Shown: positions 12,346 through 24,424, counted from the first letter of the stretch. The stretch is DNA of 64,000 bases from Notamacropus eugenii (GCF_028372415.1 NC_092872.1:90564575-90628574); one strand, 5' to 3'. Made by a program: numbers and translations. The notes: generated from the letters alone by a model not told the origin.

Positions 12346-13470
12346 CTCAAGAGCTGAGCACACAAAGTAAAAAAAAAACAAAAAAACTACCTTCAGGGGC
12401 CTTACTTGGAAGAAGAACTATGATATTGCCTGTATAAATATGATAGTACAAGGAATGAAGTAAGGTAAAAGAGAGATCAAAGTTCTGTAGGAATATTTGA
12501 GGCAAGAGATAATAATAATAGGTGGAAGGTTCAAGGAGAGGACAATAGCAGAGGATACTCTCCTCTCCTAGATCCTGGACTCCTGTTATTTTCCTCATAT
12601 CTGTCCTATTTCCATTCCCATTGGGCTGTTTTCTCAGCTGTCTTATTGGAGTAAAGGCATTCGCTGACTAGAGGTTAAGGTGACATCCTTCCCAGGGATG
12701 TTTGCTGTTTGTTTACAGGAGACTCAGAAAGACAGAAAAGTCTTTAAGGTTAAAGGGATCTTAGAATTGGAATTGGGCTGGAGAACAGCCCAGTGTGAGA
12801 GATGGCTTTCCCATCTTCCTTCAAATCATAAAATGTCTGCTTTCATCTCTTCATAAAGCAATGAGACAGATTCTGTTAACCGAATCCCAGACTCCCAAGT
12901 CTGAGAATCTTCTTCCTGGATCTTTCTGGTTTTCTGAAGGTGGATAGTCCAAAGAAAAGGAAAAGCAGAGGATGTGATTGATAGTTTGATTAGATTTGCC
13001 CCTTTCCTACACCTCTCCATCCCCAACTCTGCCATTTTGGTCATTCATCAAACACATAGAAAAAAGTATAATGGAAAAGGGGAACTTGATTAATTTACTA
13101 ACATACTTCCTTCCTTTGCACTCATGGTTCCTTATAATGAACTTACTATCTCAGAAAACAGCTTTCAGTCTCCTCCAAACCTGCCCCTCTCCTCCCTGGG
13201 GCCCCAGGAGAAAGGTATAATTTCAAATTTGACACATCCCTAAACAATTAACCAGAGGGAGAAAGGAAAGCAAAGGGCCCTTCCTAAGGGGGAACATTCC
13301 TTTTCAGAGCCAGACTATAGAAAGACTGGGGGAGGGGATGTCACAGAGGATTGGTTTAAGCCAAGTCTTATGGGAATAGTTAGGTGAGCTAGGTGGCTGA
13401 AAGGAAAAATTAGGATAATAAGGTTTATATCTGGGAGGAACCCTGGATAACATTTACCTCAACCCACTCA
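12346..13470. other. No gene seen
   Basis: Mostly unique sequence with short uninformative open frames. No recognisable repeat or exon. Confidence 0.4.
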
Positions 13471-13479
13471 TTTTAATAA

Positions 13480-13682
13480 TAGATAATAATAACTCACACT
13501 TATTTGTGCAAAACACTTTCCTCACAACAACCCTGTGAAATAATTAGCACAAATAGTGTGGCCTCTATTTTACAGATGAAGAAACTAAGGCCCGGGGAAT
13601 TAAAGTGAGTAGCTGAGTCAGGATATGAGCCCAGGTCTTGTGGTTCTAAATTGAACATTCTTGCCACTGTCCCATGCTGCCT
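13480..13682 (-). repeat. MIR-type SINE relic
   Basis: 'ctcacaacaaccctgtgaaa' then 'tttacagatgaagaaactaa', a standard antisense MIR pattern. Confidence 0.6.
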
Positions 13683-13741
13683 AAATTAAGGGAATGGTAG
13701 GGCTGAGAAGCTAGTTAAAGGCTTGCTATTTCTTCTCCCAC

Positions 13742-13744
<3 letters not shown>

Positions 13745-13791
<47 letters not shown>

Positions 13792-13800
13792 CACACACAC
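13745..13800. repeat. (AC)n microsatellite
   Basis: About 28 AC units with one G interruption. Confidence 0.97.
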
Positions 13801-13964
13801 GAACACGAACAAATTCCGGGTAGAAGACAATGAACCAGATTCAATTCAACAAGCATCCAGAGTTGTTGTAAAGATCCAGTGCGATGATAATTGCAAAGCA
13901 AAGTACATAGTTATGTGCCTGGCACATGACCAGAGCTACATAAATGTTAGCTGTTATTATTATT

Positions 13965-14159
13965 GGGCAGCTAGCTGGTACAGTGTATAGGGTGCTGGGC
14001 CTGGAGTTAGGAAGATATCTTCTTGAGTTCAAATCTGGCCTCGGAGACTTACTACTTGTATGACCCTAGAAAAGCACCACTCCAACGTCTTTGCCAAAAA
14101 ATCCCCAGATGAGGTCATGAAGAGTTGAACATGACTGAAAACAACTCAACAACAACAAA
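13965..14159 (+). mobile_element. tRNA-derived marsupial SINE
   Basis: Begins GGGCAGCTAGCTGG and ends in a CAA-rich tail. The flanks TTATTATTATT (13954-13964 and 14160-14170) look like a target-site duplication, though low complexity makes this weaker. Confidence 0.75.
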
Positions 14160-14189
14160 TTATTATTATTATGGGAGGGGGGGTTGTCA

Positions 14190-15160
14190 CCACACACAGA
14201 TAATTGGAGTAATCAGTCAGCAAAGGCCTCTCTCAAGGGGGTAATACTGAGACTTGAAAGGAGCTTGAAGTATTAAGAGTCAAGATGGAGAGGAATAACA
14301 CACAAGAAGAACTATACAGTCATGCACATAGGACATGGAACATTATGTATAGAGATGAGAAAATAGTTCAGTTTGGCTGGAAAGTATAGAGTAGAAACCA
14401 AAGAAAGTAACGTGATCAGGTTGGAAGGAAAAGTTACACAAATTGTACAGAACTTTAAATGCAAAACAGAGCAAATGGCTAATAATAGCTAACCTTTCTA
14501 TGGTGCCTTAAAGTTTATAAAGCCCTTGCTATCTTGATACAAACAAGGGAGTTTCTAGTTTATTCTAAAGGCAATAGGGAACCCCTGAAACATCTTAAGC
14601 AGGGGGATGATATGGTTGCATTTGTGTTTTAGGAATATCATCTTGGCAGTTGTATGGAGAACAGATTGAAGAGGAGAAAGGTAGCATATTGGAAGATCAA
14701 TTAGGAGTAATGAAGATGTCAATTAGGGTGGTTATGGCACAAGTGATGAAAAGAGGTAGTGGCCATGTGAGTGATGCAAAAGAGATGGAATCCAGGAATG
14801 TTTTGGAGGTAGGAAGATCAAGACTTGGCAAAAGATTGAATCTGAGGAATGAGAATACACTTAAGACTGACTACTGGATGACAAACTTGGAAGACTGGAA
14901 GAATGGTAGAAATGGGGACCAAAATAGGGAAGTGAGAATGAGGGGTAGGTTTGGGGAGAAAGATAATAAGTTCTATTTTGGTCATGTTGAGTTTGAGAAG
15001 TTTCAAAGACATTCAAACTGAGATGTCAAAAAATGAGCCAAAGATGCAGGATAGGAGCTTGGAAGAGAGATGAGAGCTGAAAGTACAGACCTGGGATATC
15101 TGAGGTCTGCATAGGGGTCATAATCAAATCCATTAGAGCTAACGAGAAAGAGAGTTTAGA
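14190..15160. repeat. Old interspersed repeat, unclassified
   Basis: Purine-rich text such as 'agggaacccctgaaacatct' and 'ttctattttggtcatgttga' that recurs in weaker form at about 18540-18660. It contains a 123-codon open frame at 14650-15021 that I read as chance within the repeat. Confidence 0.45.
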
Positions 15161-15187
15161 AAGAAAAGAAAAGAAGGCTTCTGACAA

Positions 15188-15420
15188 AGCAGCTAGGTGA
15201 CACAATGGATAGAGTGATGATTCTGGAGTCAAGAAGACCTGAGATCAAATCCAGCATCAGACACTTTCTAACTAGGTGACTCTGGGTAGGTCACTTAACA
15301 CTTGTCTGCTTCAGTTTCCTTATCTTTAAAGTGGTTATCATAACAACACCTTCCTCCTATAGCTGATCTGTGTCTGGAACATGTTAGCTATTTAAATGTT
15401 GGCTCTAATTATTATTACCT
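15188..15420 (+). mobile_element. tRNA-derived marsupial SINE with MIR-like tail
   Basis: Begins GCAGCTAGGTGACACAATGG. The downstream part has the conserved 'ggtgactctgggtaggtcac' core. Confidence 0.7.
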
Positions 15421-16555
15421 TGTAGCTTTGGGCAAAGCACTTAATTTCTCTGGGCCTCCGTTTTCTCTTCTGCAAAATGTAGCAGTTGTACTAGATGGTC
15501 ATTTACAGCTCTAAATTCTGTTATTTAGAGGAAGATTCCTGCCTAGGAAGGAGACTGGAGAACAAGGCTGAGAGTATGTTGATGAAAGTGTGGGTGAAGT
15601 AGATATTCATAGACTAGGGGAAGTCTACTTAGATATTAGACATTATGGAAATGAGTAACACCATTCTGAGGAATGAAGAATCTAAGCCAGCACTTTAGAC
15701 AGAGGGCATGGGAATGAGAGCAGAAAGGCTTTTAGAAGAGGATATTCTAAAAATACTATCAGCTTATAGTTTTCTGTAAAGTATCTCAAAAGGAGAAATG
15801 GGAGCAGGAAGGAGTAAGCATTCCATTAACTCTGCTAGCATGTCCTTCAAATGAAGGGCAAAGTCGAGGTTGATGGTAGGGCTTGTTTAGGTAAACCAGG
15901 TGTGTCCTTTTGGGATCAACAGAGATTTCTGCAAAAGAGAGGTAGCTCTCTATGGAAAACCACTGACCTGACTCTCCCAAAAATAATCAGTTTATTATTT
16001 GACCTCTCCCCCTTTTTACAGGGGTGTCAAAGCAAAAATGGGAACTGGAGCTGAGATAGGCTGAATGCCTCAATCAACAAAACTACTTGTAACCACTTGT
16101 CTTAGAGCTTCTGCAGACATGGCCCAAAGGCCAAACAGATGTTGAACTCTTGAGAAAATAAAGGAGTATTGGTGAAAGGGGATAGTACTGTGCCAGGCTT
16201 GAGCAAGAGATCTTTTCAGGTTAGACTGAGCTCTTAGAAACATCTTCCTCCTCACAGATTGGGTCAGTAACCTGAAATAACCTGGGCATTCAGTTCAGTG
16301 ATCTGGCTCTATATTTGACTACACAAGCTGTGAAAGGGCAAGTCTTATGAGGCCCTTGTTGGAACTGATTGTCCCAAAATAGGAAAAAGTATTTAACCTT
16401 AGGATTACATTTTTCTTCTCACTTGAATATAGGTTTGCTCATGGGAATTCTCAGTGATTCAAAGAAAAATTAAGAGACCACACTGGAACAAATTAGGAGA
16501 TGCTAGAATCCCACTGAACCTCTCTAATATGACAAATAGAAGTAGTTGCTCATGC
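15421..16555. other. No gene seen
   Basis: A MIR-like core at 15425-15520, otherwise unique sequence. Nothing recognisable as the coding first exon of CIITA was found. Confidence 0.35.
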
Positions 16556-16723
16556 TGATCATCATCATTATTATCCCAGTACTTCGACTTGGTTACAAAA
16601 TAGCAACTATTTTATCCATAGTCCACAGAGCATTAAATATAAAAGGCTAACATCAGGATCCTACTTATCCCAGGAACTTTTATCTGAACTCTTCAATAAT
16701 ATGAAGATAAGATTAACAGTGGG

Positions 16724-16790
16724 AGTAGTAATACTAGTAATAGTAGTAGTGGCAGTAGTGGTAATAGTAGTAGTAATGAGAAGAATAAAA
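16724..16790. repeat. Imperfect (AGT)n triplet run and flanking MIR relic
   Basis: Repeated GTA/AGT triplets, followed at 16800-16985 by a decayed antisense MIR ('attaacagataagaaattt'). Confidence 0.7.
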
Positions 16791-17292
16791 ATAATAGCTT
16801 GTATTTTTGCTTCATAGGTTTTAAGGTTATTTTACAACTATTTCTTCATTTGATCATCACATCACCCCATGAATTTGGTTAGGACAGGTATTATTATCTC
16901 CAATTAACAGATAAGAAATTTGATCCTCAGAAAAGTGAAGCAATTGATTGTCCCACAAGGCTGATCTAGAACCTAGAATAATGCTGGATATGACTCTGTG
17001 TCTATAGAGGAAAAAAGTTGAAAACAAATGAAATAGTCTTGGGGGAAAGACCTGGGTGGTCTTGGGTCATGGGGAGAATCTGAGAGCTTCAGGATCTCAG
17101 GATCCCTCCCTCACTTAAGGTGTGAGAACAGATTGAGTTCTTCATGTCTAATCAGTCACCCCCTGGAGTCCTGGTAGGGTAGGCATCAACCACAATCTTG
17201 TGTACAGTCTCCTTCCGTTCCAGAAATTAGACAGTGGGGCACTCTCAGTTCTTCTTCTGTTGGTCACAGATAGCTGCTCCCTCCTGAACAGC

Positions 17293-17293
<1 letters not shown>

Positions 17294-17333
<40 letters not shown>

Positions 17334-17433
17334 GTGTGTGTGTGTGTGTGTATGGTGTGTGTGTGTGTGTGTGTATGTGTATGGTGTGTGTGTGTATATG
17401 TGTATGGTGTATGTGTTGTGTGTGTGTGTGTGT
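17294..17433. repeat. (GT)n microsatellite with regular ATG interruptions
   Basis: GT runs broken several times by 'tatggtgtgt' units, suggesting internal duplication of a compound unit. Confidence 0.95.
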
Positions 17434-17596
17434 TCCCACAGCCTCCACCCTAACCCTTTTATAGAACAGAGGCTGCCTTTGCAAAGGCTAGCCCACAAGA
17501 AGGAAAAGTTTCTCTGTGGGGAGGTGGGGTAACCTCTCTGCTGTTCTTAGTCTTCGGATCTTTCAGGTTGGAGAAAGTTGTTAGAAAGTATCAGTA

Positions 17597-17896
17597 CAGT
17601 TATCCCTTCCACACTGCATGGGGTTAAGGACATAGCATCTCCATGACCTGGAAAATCTGTGTAAAATATGTTGGCCTGCCCTTTGTACCAGAAAGGAAGT
17701 TCGAATTTTTATGGTATTAAAAGATAAAATATTATACAATATTATACACATATATTTTTCTGTGTCATCTGCTAGCCTTTGTGCACAGTCTGCAGCTTCC
17801 ACAAAGCTACCAAAAATTTCTCATTTAATTTCTCACACCAACCTAAGATATATCAAAAACTTGATGGGGAAAGTCATGATGTGGAAGGGATAACTG
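17597..17896. mobile_element. Short non-autonomous DNA transposon, Tc1/mariner (Tigger-like)
   Basis: A 300-bp element with perfect terminal inverted repeats: CAGTTATCCCTTCCA at the left and TGGAAGGGATAACTG at the right. TA flanks both ends (17595-17596 and 17897-17898), the target-site duplication of this superfamily. The centre is AT-rich with no transposase frame. The CAG ends and TA duplication suit a Tigger-type MITE; the family name is an inference. Confidence 0.85.
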
Positions 17897-17999
17897 TATA
17901 ATCAGGCAGGAGGGATCAATAGTTTCTTTTCCCCTTGTTTTCAGGACTATTGTGAGAGGAGCTCAGGATACCAAGTTTAATGTAAATGTGTGCCATTAA

Positions 18000-18135
18000 T
18001 CAATCAAACAGTTTTTAATAAACACTTACTATATCAGTGTTGAGCACTGTACTAATCACTGGAGATAAAAAAAAAGAGCAAAACCAGGGACCTCAAGACA
18101 CTTTCATTCTAATGGGGGGGACAACATTTGCATTA
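18000..18135 (+). repeat. CORE-SINE-like or L2-associated repeat
   Basis: 'taataaacacttactatatc' then 'gagcactgtactaatcactg', the recurring phrase of this repeat group. Confidence 0.5.
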
Positions 18136-18174
18136 AAATGAATATACAGTAGAGCTGGGCAGTGTTAAAAATAT

Positions 18175-18335
18175 TTTGATAACTACATTGCAATATAATT
18201 GTTTTCCTTTGAAATCCTATGTATTTTATTTTCTACATTTAAAAACATTCCAAGCAGGGGGCCATGGGTTTCACCAAACTGCCAAAAGGGTCCATGACAC
18301 ACAAAAATTTGAGGAACCCCTGTAGTAGAGGGAAG
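18175..18335. repeat. Possible hAT-type transposon relic
   Basis: 'aagggtccatgacacacaaa' then 'tgaggaacccctg' resembles hAT (Charlie-like) termini common in mammals. One end only; low certainty. Confidence 0.35.
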
Positions 18336-18787
18336 ATAACCTCAGAAGGCAAGGAACTAGAAGGTCTGGAAAAGATTTTCATTTGAGCTAATCCTGGAAG
18401 ATTTCTAAGAGGAAGGAATGAGGAAGGAGTCAATGGAGATGGCCCATCCAAAGATACCAAGACAACAGATAGAGCACCTTGTTTGTTTCATAGTACAGAG
18501 GCCACTGCGTCTGGATTGTAGATTGTGTGGAAGTGATTAGTATGTAAGAAGACTGAAAAGAGGTAAAGCATCCAGATCATAAAGAGCTTTAAATGCCAAC
18601 TAAAGAATTCATATTTGGTCTTAAAGGTAACAGGGAGCCACTGGAATTTGTTGGGTAGGGCTATTTCTTGACTGTGCCTTCAGTCACTACAAATCCCTCC
18701 TCTTCTGTCCTTTCGTTCATGGTCTTCCCTCCTGCCCCCAAAATGCCCCTTCTCTTTTTCACCAATATACTAGAATATTTTAGAATA

Positions 18788-18928
18788 TTAGGGGCATCTA
18801 GTTGGGGCAGTGGATAAAGCACCAGCTCTGAAGTCAGGAGGACCTGAATTCAAATCTGTCCTCAGACACTTACTAGTTGTGTGACCCTGGGCAACTCACT
18901 TAACTATGATTGCCTCCAAAAGAAGAAG
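18788..18928 (+). mobile_element. tRNA-derived marsupial SINE
   Basis: Starts GGGGCATCTAGTTGGGGCAG, has the 'gaattcaaat' box B and ends 'aactatgattgcctcc'. Confidence 0.8.
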
Positions 18929-18959
18929 TAGAAGATTAGAGCTAAAAGGGACCTTAGAG

Positions 18960-19235
18960 GTCCTTTAAATCAAGACTGATCAAGTTCTAACTCCTGCATA
19001 AAACCTTCCCTCTAACTTCTATTGATTTCTTTTCCACATTTCTATAGTACTTCACATCTGGATCCTACTCTACCGTATAACACTTGAATATAGAGAACAT
19101 AAACTGTCTTGTCATTGTTCTTTGCTTCATGGGTTTCTATCTTATCTCCCAGCTAGACTGTAAATTCCTTGGATAAAGGGACCATGAGACGTCTAATTCT
19201 TCTGCAGGTCCACAATATGCACTTAATAAATATTT
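18960..19235 (+). mobile_element. L2 3' region
   Basis: 'agactgtaaattccttggat' and 'gcacttaataaatatttgtc', the standard L2 terminus, ending about 100 bp before CIITA exon 2. Confidence 0.6.
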
Positions 19236-19339
19236 GTCCATTTGTCTTCTGTTCCCGACTATACCACAATCTGGTCCTTATGGTGAGTAATAGACTGAGT
19301 CAGTGCTATATTGCTAAGAGTATGTTTTGTTTGTTTCAG

Positions 19340-19486
19340 CTACTGATCAGTGTGTAGCCATGGAATCTGGGCCATTGGCAGAAGGAAGCTACCTAGGGCT
19401 GCTCCAAAGTGACTTTAATCCCCTACAACTTCTCCATTTTTATGACCAGCCCTTTTCAGCAGAAGAAGAGATTGAGTATTCTTCAG
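19340..19486 (+). CDS. CIITA: CIITA exon 2, start-codon exon
   Basis: The acceptor is tttgtttcag and the donor gtgagt at 19487. The ATG at 19360 sits in a good Kozak context (gccATGG) and gives MESGPLAEGSYLGLLQSDFN..., matching human MELGPLEGGYLELLNSD. The exon continues to EEEIEYSS and ends in phase 1. It encodes the start of the acidic transactivation region. The frame is also open upstream of the ATG to the acceptor (TDQCVA-M), as in the human isoform that starts in an upstream coding exon. Confidence 0.95.
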
Positions 19487-21031
19487 GTGAGTGATGCTTC
19501 CAAAAGACTCAAACATGTCCTACCCTACAACCTCCTTACACCCCCCCCCCCCCAGCCTTTAGCATGGTTTAGCGGGAAAGGCACTGGTTTTATAATCAAA
19601 AGATCTTGGTTAGGATATCAGATTTCCCTTGTGTTAAGATTAATATAGCCAAGATTTGAAGGAAAACAGAAAATTGGGGTGGGGGGAACCTTCCTAGACA
19701 ATCTCAGCTACAATATGATTGTGTTGGAATACTTCTGTGATATAAGAAATGATGAGCTAGTTGATTTAGAAAAATATGGAAAGACTTAGACCTATGAAGG
19801 AAGATGCTATCCACCTCCAGAGAAAGAAATGACAAATAGAGATATGCATAGTATGGTCTTACATGTATGTGTGTATATACATACATGTATACATATGTGT
19901 TTGTGTTTATGTGTACATGCATATATATTTATGTATATGTAAATATCCACATTTAATTGTAGCCTTAGGGGAGGGAGGTAGGGAAATGGAAAAAATAAAG
20001 TAAAAAGTGCACAGCAAAGAACAAAAGAAAACCTAGAAGGAAGCAAAGAAAAGCTGGGTAGCTTTGAAAACAATATTCATCACATAGGTTTTCTTGAAAT
20101 GGAAATGTATTGCTTTATATTGAATCCTCTTGTGTTCTGTTGTGTATATGGAAATGTTCTTTTTTTCTTTTCTCATTTTGTATTTAAGTTTAAAATAAAT
20201 AAAACAAATTTACAAACACATACACAAAAAAAGGAAAATTAAATGAAAAGAGCTGGAGAAAAAAAGAATATCAGATTTCCTACTGATTACCTATTGCCCA
20301 TTCACTCAACTTCTCTGTGCTTTCATTTCCTGAGTTGTCAAATGAAGGGTGACCTTCATAATCTCCTGGCAACTACATATTGTATGACCTCCCCCACAGA
20401 ATCCCTTACAATCAGAGGAAACATTGTTGTCAATCAGTTCAGCAAACTTTTACTAAACAACTATTTCTTGCAAAGCAATGTACTTTAGTTGGTGCTGCAA
20501 ATAAAATGAAAAAATACTCTACGTTCTCCAGGAATTTACATGCAACCAAGGGAATAAAACATTTACACAGATAAGTAAATATATAATAATTTCAGGAAGG
20601 AAAGAACACTAAAAACTAGGGCAATTAGTAAGACTTCCTGTAGAAGGTGGTACTTGAGTTTTGAAGAAAACTAAATATTCCAAGTGGATGAGATGAGAAG
20701 GAAGTGCATTACAAGAGGCATGTAGGACAAACTGCAAAAAGCAGGGAGATGAAAGATGTTTGAGGAAAAGCAAGTTATCCAATCTGGCTAGAACAGAGAA
20801 TGTGTGAAGGAAATTTATAAGAAGAAATCTAAAAAGGTAGGCTGTAACCAGACTCAAAAAAAGGTTAACTTCCAAGCTGAGTTTGTATTTTATCCATGGA
20901 ACAATACAGAACTTCTGAAGATTGTGGAGAATCTGAGAAACATGTTCTTCCTTGCTTCTTAAAACCAAGAATGATAGAGCCACAAGGATCTTAGAAATCA
21001 TCTAATCCAATTAATTCATGTAATTTTTTGA
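19487..21031. other. CIITA intron 2, 5' part
   Basis: A C-run at 19540-19553, a TATG-rich microsatellite at 19857-19945 and an old unclassified repeat at 20430-21000. No exon seen. Confidence 0.5.
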
Positions 21032-21037
21032 GATAAG

Positions 21038-21619
21038 TGTTCGGCCTAACGACCGTGGGCTACCTGAGTCTTCTTACCTTAGTCCAGGTCTTCGGTGGCC
21101 AGCCAGATAAACGTATTGAGAGAAGAGACTTTCCAGAGTCAAACAAGGGTTAGGCTTTATTCAGGGTCTTGGTTACATGTCCATATGCAGGCAAGTTCTT
21201 CCCCAGGAGGAAAGGACCCCCCTCCTCCTCAAGGAGCAAGGATCATACAGCGAGAGGACTGGGGCGGAAGAGGGGAGGAACCCCCGGAGGGGACCCCGCA
21301 GCAAAAAGGGGCCACCTCAGGCTTCCCTGTCCCTACTTAAGCTCTCCCAGCCGAATAGTTTGCACATGAATACCATGCGTGCTCTCAGCCCCTAGCTAAT
21401 TAACAACAGGTGTGCTCAGACCATGGACCAATCTCAAGGGTGGGATGCTCTCCCCAGCAAGTTTCCACTGAGAAGAGGCGGAAATACAAGATAGCTTGTG
21501 TTTCACTCCTCAATTCCCAGCTGTTCCCTGGGGGGCCTCTTGAGAGCTCTGAGGTTTAGAAGCCTTCATTTTTACCTGCCTGAAACCATTCACATGAAAA
21601 CTGAGCTTACACCCTAACA
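21038..21619 (-). mobile_element. Solo LTR of an endogenous retrovirus
   Basis: A 582-bp element beginning TGTTCGGCC and ending CCTAACA (TG...CA ends with a 4-bp TGTT/AACA inverted repeat). It is flanked by the exact 6-bp duplication GATAAG (21032-21037 and 21620-21625). AATAAA lies on the minus strand at 21156-21161, so the LTR reads antisense to CIITA. A 6-bp duplication is usual for class II (ERVK-like) elements. It is CpG-rich relative to its surroundings. No internal retroviral sequence is present, so it is a recombination remnant. Confidence 0.88.
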
Positions 21620-21789
21620 GATAAGGAAGCTAATTCTTAGATATATCAAATTTTTTTGCTCAAGGTCATACATCCAATAAGTGATAGAGTCAGATTTGCA
21701 TAGAACCAGAGATCCTCTGATTCTCACGTAAAGTGATCTTTCTATTATACCATGTTGCTGCCTTCCTCATCTTCTGCTTACTAATTGTT

Positions 21790-22082
21790 TTTGATGTGAT
21801 TCACTTTCTTATGGCAAGAGAAAGTAAAAGGAAATAAGCATTTGTTAAATATCCACTATGGTACCAAGTACTGTGCTGTGTGCTTTACAGATATCATTTC
21901 TTTTGATCCTTTCAGCAACCATGGAGTGTAGGTACTGTTATGATCCTCATTTGAGTTGAGGAAACTGAGGCAGACAGAGGGGGCCACACAGCTAGGTAGT
22001 GTCTGAGGCTAGATTTGAACTCAGCTCTTCCTAACTCTAGGTCCAGCAGTATATTCACTCCACCATCTAGCTGCCTCTTAGC
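21790..22082 (-). repeat. Marsupial SINE/MIR composite, antisense
   Basis: 'aggaaactgaggcagacaga' to 'ccaccatctagctgcctc', the reverse complement of a GAGGCAGCTAG head. Confidence 0.65.
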
Positions 22083-22469
22083 AGTGACTCCAAACTGAGT
22101 AATTCTTAGCAATTACTCCAAACACTTTCTTACTGGTATAACTACAGAGATTATAGGGTCCAACTAGGGCACTTAGGGTCCTAGAACAAAGTGACAAGAT
22201 TCAGATCTAGCCCCTGTTCAAGAGCAAAATCTTTCTTCCCAGAGGCTGGACTACTTGTGTCCCAGTAACCCTGGCAGCACCATGGACAGCACCATAAGGC
22301 CATCACAGAGGTAGTACTCATTGACTGGAGACTGGCTTCTACTTCAAACTCACCCCTGGCCGTCTTTCCACTTGTCTGTTCCAGGGACTTCTTACTCCTT
22401 ATGAGCCTTACTCATAGGCTTATAGAATTTTGATCTGGATATTAGAATCTATCTAGTTCAATAACTTAA

Positions 22470-22732
22470 TTTTGTTGTTATTAATCAGTCATTTTTTTAG
22501 TCTTGTCTAACTTTTTGTGATTCTGTTCAGGGTTTTCTTGGCAAAGGTACTAAAGTGGTTTGCCAATTCCTTCTCTAGCTCATTTTACAGCTAAAGAAAT
22601 TGAGGTAAACAGGGTTAAGTGATTTGCTCAGGATCATATAACTAGTAAGGGTCTGTGGCCAGATTTGAACTCAGGTCTTCCTGACTCCAGGCCTGGCATT
22701 CTATTAACTGTGTGACCTAGTTGCCCATAGCT
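22470..22732 (-). mobile_element. Marsupial SINE, antisense
   Basis: 'ggttttcttggcaaaggtac' through 'tgtgacctagttgccc'. It lies about 160 bp upstream of exon 3. Confidence 0.7.
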
Positions 22733-22893
22733 TCATTTCACAGAGGCATAAATGGAGGCTCAGAGAGGTTAAATGACTTGACAGATAGAAGAAGAGTAGG
22801 GATTTGAATTCTGGTCTTCTGACTCTTGATTTAGAACTCTTTTGATAGAATACTATATTGCTTCTCTTTCATCCAGTCATCTTTTCCTTCCAG

Positions 22894-22986
22894 ATCCTGA
22901 TACTGACACAATCAACTGTGATCAGGTCAACAGGCTGTGGAATGCCATAGAAGATGAGGGGACAGGAGAGGCCTATGACAGGATAG
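22894..22986 (+). CDS. CIITA: CIITA exon 3
   Basis: A 93-bp exon (acceptor ttccttccag, donor gtaagg), phase 1 to 1. It encodes residues 43-73, DPDTDTINCDQVNRLWNAIE and onward, nearly identical to human PDTDTINCDQ. This is the most conserved acidic stretch of the activation domain. Confidence 0.95.
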
Positions 22987-23504
22987 GTAAGGGGGCATGG
23001 GTAAAGGTGATGGTGGTGGTGGCAGCATTTTAACCTTTGGTTTGAATTTAAAACAACAATAATGACAAAATCCCAAATGTCAGAGATATCCTCATATTCT
23101 TTTTTTTTTAATTTTCTTGTCTTTGATCTGTCTTATTCACCTATTTATTGTGAACCCAGGCCAGAAATGTGATGGAAGGGTTGGTGGAGATGGGAGGAAG
23201 CAAGGGAAGGACACCTAATCCAAGGAAAAAGTATGAAGGGCATTGATGGTAAGGCCATCACAGAGGCCTTCTCTTCTCCCCTCCACCCACCCAGTTCCAG
23301 GCTATGTTGTAAAACATGTATTTCCTCCACTTTTCCCTCTTGGCTTCCTCTTTCAACCAAAGGACACAGTGCCTTCACCCCCTTTCCCCAAAAACTGTAC
23401 CCAAAACTGCTGTCAGGAAAAGATCTGATAAAACAGGTATAACATTTAGTTGTGATATTTCTCCAAGACACCTGAATTTTAATAGAGATTATGGTTTGTT
23501 ACAG

Positions 23505-23722
23505 CCCTATCTTTGACACCTACTGGTTGTGTAACCCTGGGTAAGTTGCTTACCCTTTCAACATTTGGGGCAACTCTTTAATACTGTAAATTGAAAGGTA
23601 CTGACCTACCTTATTCAGTCAGGCTTTCTACTCTTGGAGTTTCCTATACATTGAAACTTGATTTTAGCATAGTGATGTCATTTTGGTCCTCTTCGAGAGC
23701 AAAGGATAACAGCCAATCTACC
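23505..23722 (+). mobile_element. Marsupial SINE, 3' part
   Basis: 'ctactggttgtgtaaccctg' followed by the long-form tail 'gatgtcattttggtcctctt' and 'gagagcaaaggataacag'. Confidence 0.65.
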
Positions 23723-24424
23723 TACCTACACCAATGAATTCACTGCTCTAAGCAAAGGAAGGTAATATTTTAAGCTTTAATTAGCTGGATGGGAGAGGAA
23801 GTCACACTCTTCTTTATACTACCTATGTGTGAAGGGAGGTCCTTTCTTTAGGCTACAGCCTAGAGAAGGCTGAGTCAGATGCAAACCCAAGCTATTTAGG
23901 TGAGTATGGAGATTTGCCATCACAGGCAGATGTCTCCCCCCTTGGATCACTATGGAATTACTATAGAACCAAATACCTATTCCATGATCTGATAGTTATC
24001 CATAAGACCACTGGATTTAGAGCTGGCAGGAACCTTAGACATCAGCTAGTCCAAACCCCGTGCTAGAAGGGTGATCACTTCCCTCAGGACTCACAGATAT
24101 TAAGTAGTAAAGTCAGGATTCTAAACTATGTCCTCTGACATTAAAGGTCTTTTATACAGTGGCCCCACCTTGCCTTTCCAGATTTATTTTCAATTGTACT
24201 TTCTGTCTGTACCTGGCATGGACCCACTTGTACTCACTCGTGCCCTTAGCTCTCAGGTCTGTCTGTTTTCTTTCCTCCTTATGCATGGTGCTCTCTTTTC
24301 CAATATAAATTCAAAACATTGAAATAAATGTGGTAATCCCACCTCCCATGTTACTACTCTGCTCCATAAACTTCAGTGACTCCCTGTTACCTTTGAGATA
24401 AAATATGAATTCTTCTATTCAGCT

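Noticed and set aside
14650..15021. 123-codon open frame (+)
   Set aside because: It lies in a purine-rich old repeat related to text elsewhere in the window; no recognisable domain.
17148..17532. Several open frames of 79-116 codons
   Set aside because: They are translations of the (GT)n microsatellite.
20609..21001. 130-codon minus-strand open frame
   Set aside because: It falls in an old unclassified repeat; hydrophobic composition comes from a T-rich strand and I recognise no protein.
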